From an uncultured Clostridia bacterium (GTDB taxonomy: Bacteria > Bacillota > Clostridia > Christensenellales > UBA1242): a stretch of DNA of 14,196 bases. Location: positions 1 to 14,196 of the forward strand of contig CANQZB010000013.1 in NCBI GenBank assembly GCA_947628195.1. Reading direction: 5' to 3'. Shown here piece by piece: positions 8,201 to 13,332 of this stretch (positions are counted from its first letter, which is position 1; each line of letters opens with the position of its first letter). Below the pieces are notes generated by a model. That model saw only the letters and a program-made list of their open reading frames with translations, was not told the DNA's origin and ran no database searches. The position numbers were made by a program, and so were the translations under genes.

Positions 8201-8569
8201 ATCATCAATTGTAATTTCCGAATCGATAAAGGCATATTCGACATACTTGCAAGATGAAAAATATTCTAAAGCGGTTTGGGCCTCTACTTTTGTATTATAT
8301 TGAAAAACATTTAACCCTGCAAAGCCTGAAGCTTGTTCTATACAATTCTTGTCTTCCAGTTTTCTATAAGACTTTACAATTATCCTACATTCATAATTGT
8401 ATGTGTAATGTTCATTTATGTATGCTAGTTCTTTTCTATAACCCCAAAAGTCATTTACTTCGGCCATTGCATAACTTTCTTCGCCTTGTTGCGAAATAAT
8501 TATACAAGGTAAAAACAATGATATTATTATGCCAATGACAACAATTAATCGTTTAAACTTTATCTTCAT
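2261..8569 (-). CDS. Giant membrane-anchored subtilase (S8) with BspA-like LRR and InlB-like repeats
   Basis: 2,102 residues, uninterrupted. Residues 1-36 are a signal peptide (KIKFKR, hydrophobic core, AMA cleavage site). About 50-125 resembles an inhibitor propeptide. The S8 domain (about 165-440) has all its catalytic residues: D176 (VIDTGID), H219 (HGTHVAGT), N307 (AAGN) and S389 (GTSMATP). A chitobiase-C-like domain follows (about 480-550). Then come an LRR_5/BspA block (about 552-810), two InlB-type modules ending in SMPNRNVIITI-like motifs (to about 1085), a second LRR block of some ten 22-23-residue repeats (about 1093-1400), and InlB-like C-terminal repeats (about 1440-1905). A membrane helix (2070-2092) with KKKK behind it anchors the C-terminus; there is no LPXTG. 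It should be an exported surface protease-adhesin. Target and self-processing are unknown. The ATG at 8569 has GGAAGGA upstream; the longer ATG at 8590 has no ribosome site. Confidence 0.93.
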   Translation of the reverse strand: MKIKFKRLIVVIGIIISLFLPCIIISQQGEESYAMAEVNDFWGYRKELAYINEHYTYNYECRIIVKSYRKLEDKNCIEQASGFAGLNVFQYNTKVEAQTALEYFSSCKYVEYAFIDSEITIDDIEAVNSDYSDLENLNHLTWGADLLGVDAYQQEIIKKYNNSVENLPEIYVAVIDTGIDTDNEFLAGRIAYEFGVSYYESEHYSNGESSYPFEDDNSHGTHVAGTIVDLTLDNVKIIPVKVLNAEGSGSTINVVSGMEYVVSLKQKGTNVVAYNMSLGGYGVNEDEQNAVNSAYENNIMPVVAAGNDNYYVEDCSPANCENALTISALSQNEYYENFPYIAYYSNYGGYVDLCLPGTNILSCVPDDSTYEKIYTSATGGKYAVISGTSMATPHATGLVALYATYYGEDYDVQTVEQAIKSNTYDFGDVGRDDEYGDGIPSMALALGNEENEFNPTLNYGEVNDTYKFNEKLDVTINSNYKGKYTAKIYYSLDGSFPTLISYKEYIQPIEINDSAFLRFVIYIFDSDGIIRGHSAIYEVEYLKNTSNCNDTGVGFEINSFGMLTKYTSGLKNIVIPEYVNGVKVKGLAENLFYGLNIESVVAENDLTIGYYPFVCCGSLKSIKLNSTVAEYVAQYCFGLNELYLPQVSELREAFLASSTMYGFYGSYTFEGCFNLEKIYAPNVCSIKYATFSGFKKLKEISISWDNLNFIDEYAFEDCVAFKKDIVLNENIKSIGEFAFDGSGITSFIGLGLQQLYEYTLFGCKNLKFVELPKIKSIYDNAFANSSNLDYLFLGDNELELYKDSLSISSSHRCTIYCYDVDFISQYKGYNNFVFADISTYLQEKTDENICVEVSGYNVVIKVFASNNDILDDEDILVDETNFLGLNLNKNYYFTNFLEGRFYYIIQAVDEYGNIFTTNILRSSTKQAYTILIDSNIQNHGLQISPLSYYQNDEVKIILNDTIGYKLNYILLDERNITNDFINGFYTFSMPNRNVIITINYTPIKYYIKNIINGDGSIAIRNALQSEITEACYGDQIFVYHTAQNSTYLKELYYLDEQAQKTNLPIAENFSSFTMPNKNITIHAIFEVPNLSNFYVSKDYGNRTFILKSYSGNEANIIIPQYYVEKGISYRFAGLGDFCFYNTPTLESINVEFIDENKNGITVGENAFGRCFNLKKLEIGNIVSIAKDAFQDCYNLFNLDLSNCKVVGKSSLSNCKKIVNADLSSCIELEEQAFDSCQNLTNVLLSGEIKIIKSRTFIDCKNLKSINLENVASIGQYAFWGCESLQSIDISNCSTFEGDNNTFNNFYGCSSLIEVLNPKKLKVIPKDAFGNCKNLKLFDFSYCDTICAFAFYNCAFEIVDLSNVKKVEENAFIGCEKLEDCILGNNENLINGNSFGASYIRYIYIDKDYDGPFGQFITDKYTYVYDDVKNPNFKIYCTLPLNLITFQFDDGRIIDKSYYKGGSDVVVPTTFSDETYNYTFTNWKRYGYNDVLNPEDFKNIWADRIFVANDYSTTYVEYIIKFYYGYDYDSSGIIGDEGDIFKQITGRHYNQQIELPTPNPTRPSDIQHDFNFHTWQHNGEDVSNLVCTGDMAIVATYNATIRKYLISWYDATGNLIYSENLEYGTMPTFNSDDYSLPTKESEDSNYFTYVCTGWTPNLNNVECEAHYYPIFSKHYYEYSIEYYYGYDFDGSQQIGDAGDLITTKTYHYYDSIEGFKFSHTYSDFRNLYTFSQWDKILVGENVNDIFNQFSNYVLKVNALYDTEIIYYKISWVDGNGNEIYNEFYTYQETPTYNEELYGIPTKLQDNYYTYTFAYWDKQIEPVTKDEVYTATFNSIIRLYNITWIDGNDNVIYVDKLPYDSVITYNINKYGIPTKSKTEFYKYVFDKWENYEVGQKVTGDQTFYSTYLLYNTIKIVNENLQLIDVSNLPTINNAVVDISDLQDNSSLEIKFSNSTLIFDNNAMKFFKDSHKKCAEIIVNLNYDNTENKKFKQEFSFTISIILDNESINNLNGDYSVIINCQTKDSYGLWQNLDGEYQEVAHESVGDSLKFTTNKTGEFICGVKISKSNIGRNILIVVFAVLAIATISITITLVIKKKKFTNNNK
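2860..4260 (-). repeat. Degenerate in-gene repeat array of two module types (A and B)
   Basis: The C-terminal third of the subtilase alternates two module types. Type A starts with YIIKFYYGYDYD or YSIEYYYGYDFD (residues 1517 and 1677) and carries a D-x-D-x-S-type loop. Type B has the pattern Y-x-I-[ST]-W-x-D-x-x-[GD]-N-x-I-Y, a PT-Y/F-N segment and a later W (residues 1603, 1766 and 1838), with a more diverged copy near 1443. The order is B'-A-B-A-B-B. Nucleotide identity is low, so the duplications are old and the repeats are seen at protein level. Confidence 0.7.
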
Positions 8570-8581
8570 AATTGTCCTTCC

Positions 8582-8597
8582 TATGGACATTATATCA
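8582..8597 (-). promoter_or_regulatory. Extended -10 promoter of the subtilase gene
   Basis: On the minus strand TGATATAAT (TATAAT at 8589-8594) is a consensus extended -10 element. I see no good -35 at 16-18 bases. Transcription should start near 8582, giving a leader of only about 12 bases that holds the ribosome site. A second TATAAT is at 8637-8642. Confidence 0.6.
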
Positions 8598-8696
8598 TAT
8601 TTTTTTTATTTGTTATATTTAAATTTACATTTTTTCATTATAATTGCAAAAAATATTCTATCGATATATGAAAAGATTGCTCTTGTATCAATTCTA

Positions 8697-9527
8697 CTAA
8701 TTATTCTCATCAAACAATTTTATCTGTTCGGGCTTTGCCGTGCGGACTATGTAGGCGTCTGGGTCTTTTTCTTGCGGAGTAAGTTCAAGGTTTGGGGCAA
8801 AGGCACGCAAACAAGCTTTGTAATAAACTTGCTTGTTTGTTGGGCGAAGAAGGGTTAGGCAATCTTGCAAATATTTTCCCCAATCCTGCCACTTATCCTC
8901 ATTGCCGCAATTGTTTAGTTTGCCAATTTTGTAGTGGTCAACGCAGTCCATTTCAAGCGTTTTCTTAATTAGTTTTAAGCTTTCCTCTGGCTCGATGGTC
9001 GGCTCAAAACTTGCAAATGTTTTTATGCCATTTTCGTGTAAAATTTTTAGTGTTTCCAATCTTTCGCTTGGGCTGCTTGCAAAGGGTTCCCAAAACCTGC
9101 TTTTCTTTTCATCCAAAAATGTTAATGTTGTGCCAACGGTTATTCTATCTTCAAATTCTTTAAACAAATCTAAATCTCTCAGCATTTTCTTTCCGCCTTT
9201 GCTTAAAACCGCAACCGGCACTTTATATGCGTTAAGCATTTTTAGAACTTCTCGCACAGTTTCGCCATTGTCCGCGCTATCGCAATAGCAATCGCCAACA
9301 AAAGATAGCAAAACTTGCTCGGTGTATGTGTTTTTCTTTAAATCTTGCTCTAACAATTTTAAAATATTTTTTCTGGGCGCAGGTTTGCCAAAATAATCCT
9401 CACCTTTCTTTTGCAAAGTGTGAGGCGCATAACAATATCTGCACCTATGTGAACACCCAATATAAATGTTTAGCGCGTAAGGGCTATATTCTCTTGCCAT
9501 TCCTGTTGGCTTATAAATAACGCTCAT
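8697..9527 (-). CDS. Radical SAM protein, SplB-like (COG1533-type)
   Basis: A 276-residue protein with the radical SAM cluster motif CxxxCxxC at C25, C29 and C32 (GCSHRCRYCYAP). It binds a 4Fe-4S cluster and should cleave S-adenosylmethionine to a radical. The N-terminus (YKPTGMAREYSPYALNIY) fits the family of SplB-like radical SAM proteins found in bacteria and phages, which supports the start at 9527. Bona fide spore photoproduct lyases are longer, about 340 residues, so DNA repair is not implied and the substrate is unknown. A consensus extended -10 sits so close that the transcript should begin at the ATG (leaderless). The gene lies 35 bases after the methyltransferase-like gene and about 130 bases before the subtilase start. 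Confidence 0.85.
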   Translation of the reverse strand: MSVIYKPTGMAREYSPYALNIYIGCSHRCRYCYAPHTLQKKGEDYFGKPAPRKNILKLLEQDLKKNTYTEQVLLSFVGDCYCDSADNGETVREVLKMLNAYKVPVAVLSKGGKKMLRDLDLFKEFEDRITVGTTLTFLDEKKSRFWEPFASSPSERLETLKILHENGIKTFASFEPTIEPEESLKLIKKTLEMDCVDHYKIGKLNNCGNEDKWQDWGKYLQDCLTLLRPTNKQVYYKACLRAFAPNLELTPQEKDPDAYIVRTAKPEQIKLFDENN

Positions 9528-9542
9528 ATGATGATTATAGCA
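9527..9542 (-). promoter_or_regulatory. Extended -10 promoter giving a leaderless radical SAM transcript
   Basis: TGCTATAAT on the minus strand (9534-9542) is a perfect extended -10 element. The final T at 9534, counted as -7, puts +1 at 9527, the A of the ATG. No Shine-Dalgarno sequence precedes that ATG, which agrees with leaderless translation. Confidence 0.6.
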
Positions 9543-9562
9543 TAAAAATTTTTAATTTTCAT

Positions 9563-10111
9563 TTATTTTATCGTAAAATATCCATAATGTTTATCAAATT
9601 TATCTCTAATTGCGTAAAATGTTATTTTTTCTATTCCATTTAAAGATAAGAAATCATAGAAAAATTCTATTGCTTTCGCATTAAACAGCGAAGGGGCTTT
9701 ATTATAAAATTTTTCTAATCCAAATTCTTTTTTCGCCACATTTTGCAATTTTGTGAATTCATTTGTTATGGCAGTATAAATTATTATTGTCCCACTATTT
9801 AAATCTTTTCTTTTAAATAATTTTTTGTATAAATCAAAAGCAATTCCATAACTATCGCAATCAATAACATTAAATTGTGATAAATCTAAATTATCAAAAG
9901 CTTTCCGAGTATCAACATTCAAATTCTTTCCCTTATTCTCGACAATATCAATCCCAAAATATTTATCAGTGGGTATATTATTCCAAAGTACATTTCGCCC
10001 AGCAAACAAATCTAAAACTTTAACTTCCGTTAAATTTTTTATTGCCTCTTTCCTAATAAAAATTTTGTTTGATATTGATTTATTATCGGTTTTAATTGGT
10101 TGTGCTTTCAA
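9563..10111 (-). CDS. Class I SAM-dependent methyltransferase-like protein
   Basis: A Rossmann-type SAM-binding motif, VLDLFAGRN, lies at residues 32-40, followed by a GIDI strand at 53-56 with an acidic residue where the SAM ribose is usually bound. The usual DNA N4/N6-methylase motif (N/D-PP-Y/F) is absent. In its place is IDCDSYG (83-89), closer in shape to the DxDxYG-type motif of Trm1-like RNA methylases. The substrate is unknown. A TTG start at 10111 is chosen because AAGGGG lies just upstream and the 20-base overlap with the ParB-domain gene is normal for an operon. The ATG at 10162 has no ribosome site and would overlap by 71 bases. It is 182 residues long. Confidence 0.6.
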   Translation of the reverse strand: MKAQPIKTDNKSISNKIFIRKEAIKNLTEVKVLDLFAGRNVLWNNIPTDKYFGIDIVENKGKNLNVDTRKAFDNLDLSQFNVIDCDSYGIAFDLYKKLFKRKDLNSGTIIIYTAITNEFTKLQNVAKKEFGLEKFYNKAPSLFNAKAIEFFYDFLSLNGIEKITFYAIRDKFDKHYGYFTIK

Positions 10112-10634
10112 CTTCCACCCCTTCAACTTTTTGAATTTTGTTGATATAGTAAGCAATTTCATCGTTTTTGTTTATATCTAAACTAATTAAATAATGAACT
10201 TTTCTAATTGGCTTTAGCACTCTTTCTTGTACTCTAACAAAAGTTTTTAAATATTTATCGGCATCAATCCCAAAATCTTCAAAATTAAAATTTTGTAATT
10301 GCTTTAACTCGTCAAAAAGTACTCCATCATCAAATCCTGTTTCTAAATTTGTTGAGTTGTGAGCAATAACATAAGCGCGTTGTTCTTCTTTTGTTAAATG
10401 GTCTAATCTAATGCAAGGCAAAGTTTTAAACCCTAATAATTTTGCGGCCTCCACCCTTCCATTTCCTTCTAAAACCACATTGTTTTCGCCTGCAATTCCT
10501 ATTGGGTCGTTAAAGCCAAATTCTTCAATTGAATTTGCAATATGTCTAATTTGTTGTTTGGTGTGTATTTTTGAATTTTTATCATAATTATTTAATTTGT
10601 TGATGTCTATATATTCGATTTTTAAATCTTTCAT
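10092..10634 (-). CDS. ParB/Srx-type N-terminal domain protein, phage-type
   Basis: A 180-residue protein. Residues 5-100 match the ParB/Spo0J N-terminal fold: a conserved INKLNNYDKNSK start, the nucleotide-binding LEGNGRVEAAKLLGF motif, and AYVIAHNSTNLETGFD, the form seen in phage-encoded proteins. There is no C-terminal HTH and DNA-dimerisation region like that of chromosomal ParB, so plasmid partition is unlikely. In Firmicutes prophages such proteins sit beside DNA methylases and terminase genes; their role is not well defined. Its ATG overlaps the terS stop in an ATGA, and its AGGAG site lies inside the last terS codons, so the two are translationally coupled. Confidence 0.8.
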   Translation of the reverse strand: MKDLKIEYIDINKLNNYDKNSKIHTKQQIRHIANSIEEFGFNDPIGIAGENNVVLEGNGRVEAAKLLGFKTLPCIRLDHLTKEEQRAYVIAHNSTNLETGFDDGVLFDELKQLQNFNFEDFGIDADKYLKTFVRVQERVLKPIRKVHYLISLDINKNDEIAYYINKIQKVEGVEVESTTN

Positions 10635-11050
10635 TTCTTTCTCCTCATTTCTGGCGTAAGGCGCAAATCTTTAAGAATTTTTTCTAAATGCTTATTGCAA
10701 TCTTGCAAAGTTTTGTAGTGTTCATTTTCTTTAACCATAACTTTTGGCGTTTTCCCATCTGAACAAATCCCTGTTACAATGCGAATATATCTATCTGGCT
10801 TTTTGTTATATTCTTTCCACGCCCTATCCCTCATTATTTTAATTTGGCAATATTGCCAAATTAGTTCGGCATCGGTTGAAGATAATCTATATTTTATGCT
10901 TCGTTTTAATGTCGCAACAATTTCGGCATATGCCGCCTTTTCTTCATCGGACAAAAATTCTGGGATTTGCAAAATTTCATCATTTATTCTTGCGGTTTCT
11001 TGCATTGCCTTTTTGTTTTGTTCTATCATTTGTTTTTCTAATAAGTCCAT
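10631..11050 (-). CDS. terS: Phage terminase small subunit, P27-like
   Basis: A 139-residue protein like the P27 family of small terminases. It has a long N-terminal helical region, then SSTDAELIWQYCQIKIMRDRAW. The C-terminal helix pair ends in LRLTPEMRRKK, the L-G-L-T-P-x-x-R signature of the family. Small terminases recognise phage DNA and hand it to the large subunit, which is absent here. The ATG at 11050 has GGAG five bases upstream; the longer frame would begin within a hairpin. It is the first gene of a terS-ParB-methyltransferase operon at the element's right end. Phage satellites of the SaPI/PICI type often carry terS near one end to redirect packaging, but a prophage relic is also possible. 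Confidence 0.62.
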   Translation of the reverse strand: MDLLEKQMIEQNKKAMQETARINDEILQIPEFLSDEEKAAYAEIVATLKRSIKYRLSSTDAELIWQYCQIKIMRDRAWKEYNKKPDRYIRIVTGICSDGKTPKVMVKENEHYKTLQDCNKHLEKILKDLRLTPEMRRKK

Positions 11051-11066
11051 ATACACTCCAAATAGC

Positions 11067-11099
11067 AAAAAGGTTCTTCGCTTAGCGAAAAACCTTTTT
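11067..11099 (-). terminator. Hairpin in the terS leader (attenuator or terminator)
   Basis: AAAAAGGTT (11067-11075) pairs with AACCTTTTT (11091-11099), and TTCGC with GCGAA inside, with one mismatched pair. On the minus strand a run of five T ends the stem, just before the terS ribosome site. It could stop transcription entering from the right, or attenuate terS. Confidence 0.6.
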
Positions 11100-11122
11100 C
11101 TTTCAATAATGATAACATACAA

Positions 11123-11150
11123 ATTTTTGAATGCTAGTTAATCATGTCAA
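11123..11150 (-). promoter_or_regulatory. Weak promoter candidate for the terS operon
   Basis: On the minus strand TTGACA (11145-11150) is followed after 16 bases by AAAAAT (11123-11128), which matches four of six -10 positions. It would place the leader hairpin between promoter and terS. The DNA is AT-rich, so chance matches are common. Confidence 0.35.
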
Positions 11151-11355
11151 AAATCAATAAATATTTTTAAATTTTCTAACGAAAAGTTAAAAAACTTTTT
11201 AGAATTCGCCAAAACACAATAAAACACAAATTAAAATGAATAGATATTTTTAGGCACGAACATTGCCAAAGTTTGCCTATTTTACAGGGGTTTTGTGCGG
11301 TAGAATATGGCAATAAAAGGCACAAGAAAAAACAAGGTAAAATTCTTTGTAAAAA
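11151..11355. other. Non-coding right arm of the element
   Basis: About 200 bases between the terS promoter region and the tRNA fragment. No convincing gene: the minus frame at 11176-11361 has no family features. It holds AGGCAC twice (near 11251 and 11319) and an adjacent GCCAAAGTTTGCC. These could be integrase arm-type sites, but the evidence is slight. Confidence 0.35.
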
Positions 11356-11411
11356 ACTCAAAATCTTGCGATGGCAACATCATGTCGGTTCGACCCCGAC
11401 CACCGGCACCA
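11356..11411 (+). pseudogene. 3' fragment of tRNA-Leu(CAA): attachment-site scar
   Basis: Read on the plus strand: the anticodon loop CTCAAAA with anticodon CAA (11359-11361), stem strand TCTTG, a long variable arm (GATG-GCAA-CATC), the T arm GTCGG-TTCGACC-CCGAC (11384-11400), then CACCGGC, A and CCA (to 11411). This is the 3' part of a type II tRNA-Leu. The 5' part (acceptor GCCGGTG, D arm) is missing; AT-rich DNA precedes instead. Homology starts at the anticodon loop, a usual crossover site of tyrosine integrases. It cannot make a tRNA here. Confidence 0.85.
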
Positions 11412-11521
11412 GGCCACAAATGGTTTGTGCGTGAACTTGTAGCCAAATGTGAGCAAAGATAGCGTAACTCATATTCACGCATGGGCGATTTTCAAAGTGG
11501 GCAACCCCACCGCTATACCAA
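11412..11521. other. Structured non-coding block next to the tRNA-Leu fragment
   Basis: Four stems can be drawn: CACAAA/TTTGTG (11415-11429), GCGTGAA/TTCACGC (11429-11435 and 11474-11480), ATAGCG/CGCTAT (11459-11464 and 11511-11516) and GTGGG/CCCAC (11497-11510). The second and third overlap and may exclude each other. It ends in ACCA but has no T-loop motif, so it is not a tRNA. It could be a small RNA, a processed trailer of the former tRNA transcript, or an attachment-site arm. I do not recognise it. Confidence 0.4.
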
Positions 11522-11585
11522 ATTTTAGTTTCAGTTAAGGCTTTTTGTCTTTATGAAGTTGATTATAAATTAATTTGAAACAATT

Positions 11586-11619
11586 AAAAAACAACCCTTT
11601 AAATTAAGGGTTGTTTTTT
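11586..11619. terminator. Bidirectional intrinsic terminator
   Basis: AAAAAACAACCCTT (11586-11599) and AAGGGTTGTTTTTT (11606-11619) form a perfect 14-bp stem with a 6-base loop and T runs on both strands. It ends the ABC-F operon on the minus strand and, on the plus strand, any transcript from the tRNA-Leu side. Confidence 0.85.
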
Positions 11620-11626
11620 GTCTGAT

Positions 11627-13291
11627 TTAATGTTTTTTTGTTAAATTATGCAATATTTGTTTTGCTTTTTGTTCCTTGTAAAAATCGTAATTGCCAAGAT
11701 ATGTTGTAATTTTGCCGTCCTTAAATTCAATTGTCTTTTCGGCAAATTTATTTATAAAATACCGGTCATGCGACACAAACAAAACTGTGCCATTAAAATT
11801 TTCAATTGCTTTTTCCAAAACTTCTTTGGTTGGAATGTCTATGTGGTTTGTTGGTTCGTCAAAAACCAAGCAGTTGACATTTTGTTGCAACAAACTTGCC
11901 AATCTTAATCTAATTCGCTCGCCGCCCGAAAGATTTTTAACAATTTTGTTTACATCTTCTTTATAAAATTGGAAAGCCGCCAAAATTTGGCGTGCTTTTT
12001 GCTCGTCAACGCCCGCTTCCAACTTAAAGCAACTTAACAATGTTTGGTTGTCATTTTCAAAATTAATGATTTGTGGCAAATATCCAATTTTTACGCTTGG
12101 GCCAACAAACACTTCCCCGCTATGTGGCAAATTTTGCATGCCAAGCAAAGTTTTTACAAAAGTGGATTTTCCGCTACCATTGTTGCCAATAAGGGCAACT
12201 CGCTCGCCAGACATTATGATTAAATTTATTCCGTTTAAAATTTTTCGTCCATCGCCATCTTCAACAACCAAATTTCTTGTTTCAAACACCCGTTTGGACG
12301 ATTTTTTATTTCCAGAAAACCCAATTTTTAATTTTTTTGCTTCCTGCGGTCTTTCCACTTTTTTAGATAAAATTCTGTCCAATTGGGTTTGAAGTGCGTG
12401 TGCACGATTGCACAATGTTGAACTGTTTGTTGCCATGCCACGTTCGGCAAAATATTTAATTTGTTCTTGCAACCTTTTTATTATAATTTGCTGGTCTTGA
12501 TAGGCTGCCATTTGTTTTTCAAATTCTTTTTCTCGCTCAATTAAATAGCCTGAATAATTTGTGTTGTAAACTTTTGGCTCAATGCCTGTTAAATCTAAAA
12601 TTTTATTGGACATTTTGTCCAAAAAATATCGGTCGTGCGACACAATAACACTTGCACCTTTAAAACTTTTAATGTAACTTTCCAACCATTCAATCCTTTC
12701 AATGTCCAAATGATTTGTTGGTTCGTCAAGCAAAATTAAATCTGGCTTTTGAAGCAATGCTTTGGCAAGTTGCACAAGCGTTTTTTCTCCGCCGCTTAAA
12801 GTTGAATAGGTTTGATGTTTCATGGCATCACTTATTTTTAAACCTGAGCAAACTGTGTCAATGGCAACATCAACATCATAGCCACCAATTGACGAAAATT
12901 CTTCCATAACTTTGCAATATTTTTCTACAGTTTTTTCATATTCTGCCTGCGAAGACGGATTTGCCATAATCTCTTCATATTTTTTCAAAATTCTTGCCAA
13001 TTCATTAATTTTAACAAAAGCATCTTTTAAAACATCAACAACCTGCCTATCATCAACTTTGTCTGAAACTGTTTGGTCTAAATAGGCAACGCTTGTACCC
13101 TTTTTTATGTTAACCGAACCAAAATCGGCTCTTTCCAGCCCTGCAATCATTTTTAGCAATGTGGATTTGCCGCACCCGTTAGGGCCAACAATTGAAATGG
13201 ATTGCCCTTCATTTAGCGAAAAAGAAACACCTTCAAAAAGTTGCCCATAACCAAAATTTTTAGATAATTTGTTAACATCAAGGATTATCAT
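11627..13291 (-). CDS. ABC-F family ATPase (ribosome-associated)
   Basis: A 554-residue protein with two ABC domains in one chain and no membrane segments, as in ABC-F translation factors that act in the ribosomal E site. Domain 1 has Walker A GPNGCGKST (36-44), signature LSGGEKT and Walker B LILLDEPTNHLD. Domain 2 has Walker A GNNGSGKST (369-377), signature LSGGERIRLRL and CLVFDEPTNHID. Between them is a charged linker, and there is no long C-terminal extension. Both sites look intact. It could be a housekeeping factor or an antibiotic-resistance type; sequence alone does not decide. The ATG at 13291 fits the usual MIILDVNKLSK-like start, though no clear ribosome site precedes it; a GTG at 13318 is the alternative. 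It follows the monooxygenase gene closely. Confidence 0.93.
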   Translation of the reverse strand: MIILDVNKLSKNFGYGQLFEGVSFSLNEGQSISIVGPNGCGKSTLLKMIAGLERADFGSVNIKKGTSVAYLDQTVSDKVDDRQVVDVLKDAFVKINELARILKKYEEIMANPSSQAEYEKTVEKYCKVMEEFSSIGGYDVDVAIDTVCSGLKISDAMKHQTYSTLSGGEKTLVQLAKALLQKPDLILLDEPTNHLDIERIEWLESYIKSFKGASVIVSHDRYFLDKMSNKILDLTGIEPKVYNTNYSGYLIEREKEFEKQMAAYQDQQIIIKRLQEQIKYFAERGMATNSSTLCNRAHALQTQLDRILSKKVERPQEAKKLKIGFSGNKKSSKRVFETRNLVVEDGDGRKILNGINLIIMSGERVALIGNNGSGKSTFVKTLLGMQNLPHSGEVFVGPSVKIGYLPQIINFENDNQTLLSCFKLEAGVDEQKARQILAAFQFYKEDVNKIVKNLSGGERIRLRLASLLQQNVNCLVFDEPTNHIDIPTKEVLEKAIENFNGTVLFVSHDRYFINKFAEKTIEFKDGKITTYLGNYDFYKEQKAKQILHNLTKKH

Positions 13292-13332
13292 ATAGTATAT
13301 TTTAATTATTTTCAACACATCGTCAATATTTT

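Larger units (their letters stand above)
1..11411. mobile_element. Integrative element inserted in a tRNA-Leu(CAA) gene (left end outside window)
   Basis: Seen directly: an integrase and excisionase-like gene at the left, a tRNA-Leu 3' fragment lacking its 5' half at the right, and only minus-strand genes between. Beyond the fragment the genes look like ordinary chromosomal ones. Tyrosine integrases commonly recombine in tRNA anticodon or T loops, leaving a displaced 3' fragment at one end and a repaired full tRNA at the other. The orientation fits a full tRNA-Leu lying left of base 1 next to the integrase. Contents are int, xis, an oriT-like region, an RHH protein, a giant subtilase, a radical SAM protein, a methyltransferase-like protein, a ParB-domain protein and a terminase small subunit. 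No relaxase, primase, capsid gene or large terminase is visible. The left boundary is inferred. Confidence 0.7.

Noticed and set aside
8499..8510. Possible lipobox cysteine (C22) in the subtilase signal
   Set aside because: The residues before the Cys are F-L-P, which do not fit a lipobox; the AMA site at residue 36 is a better cleavage signal.
2202..8590. Plus-strand frames across the subtilase gene
   Set aside because: Shadows of the 2,102-codon gene; none has a ribosome site or recognisable domain.
10092..10634. Chromosomal or plasmid partition ParB
   Set aside because: It lacks the HTH and dimerisation regions of partition ParB, and no ParA is nearby.
11282..11482. 66-codon minus-strand frame containing GRGRTDMMLPSQDFE
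   Set aside because: It is the antisense reading of the tRNA-Leu fragment; such spurious frames are common opposite tRNA-Leu genes.
11459..11520. Possible second tRNA ending in ACCA
   Set aside because: No T loop, D arm or anticodon arm can be drawn; the closing stem is 6 bp and the total is about 62 bases.
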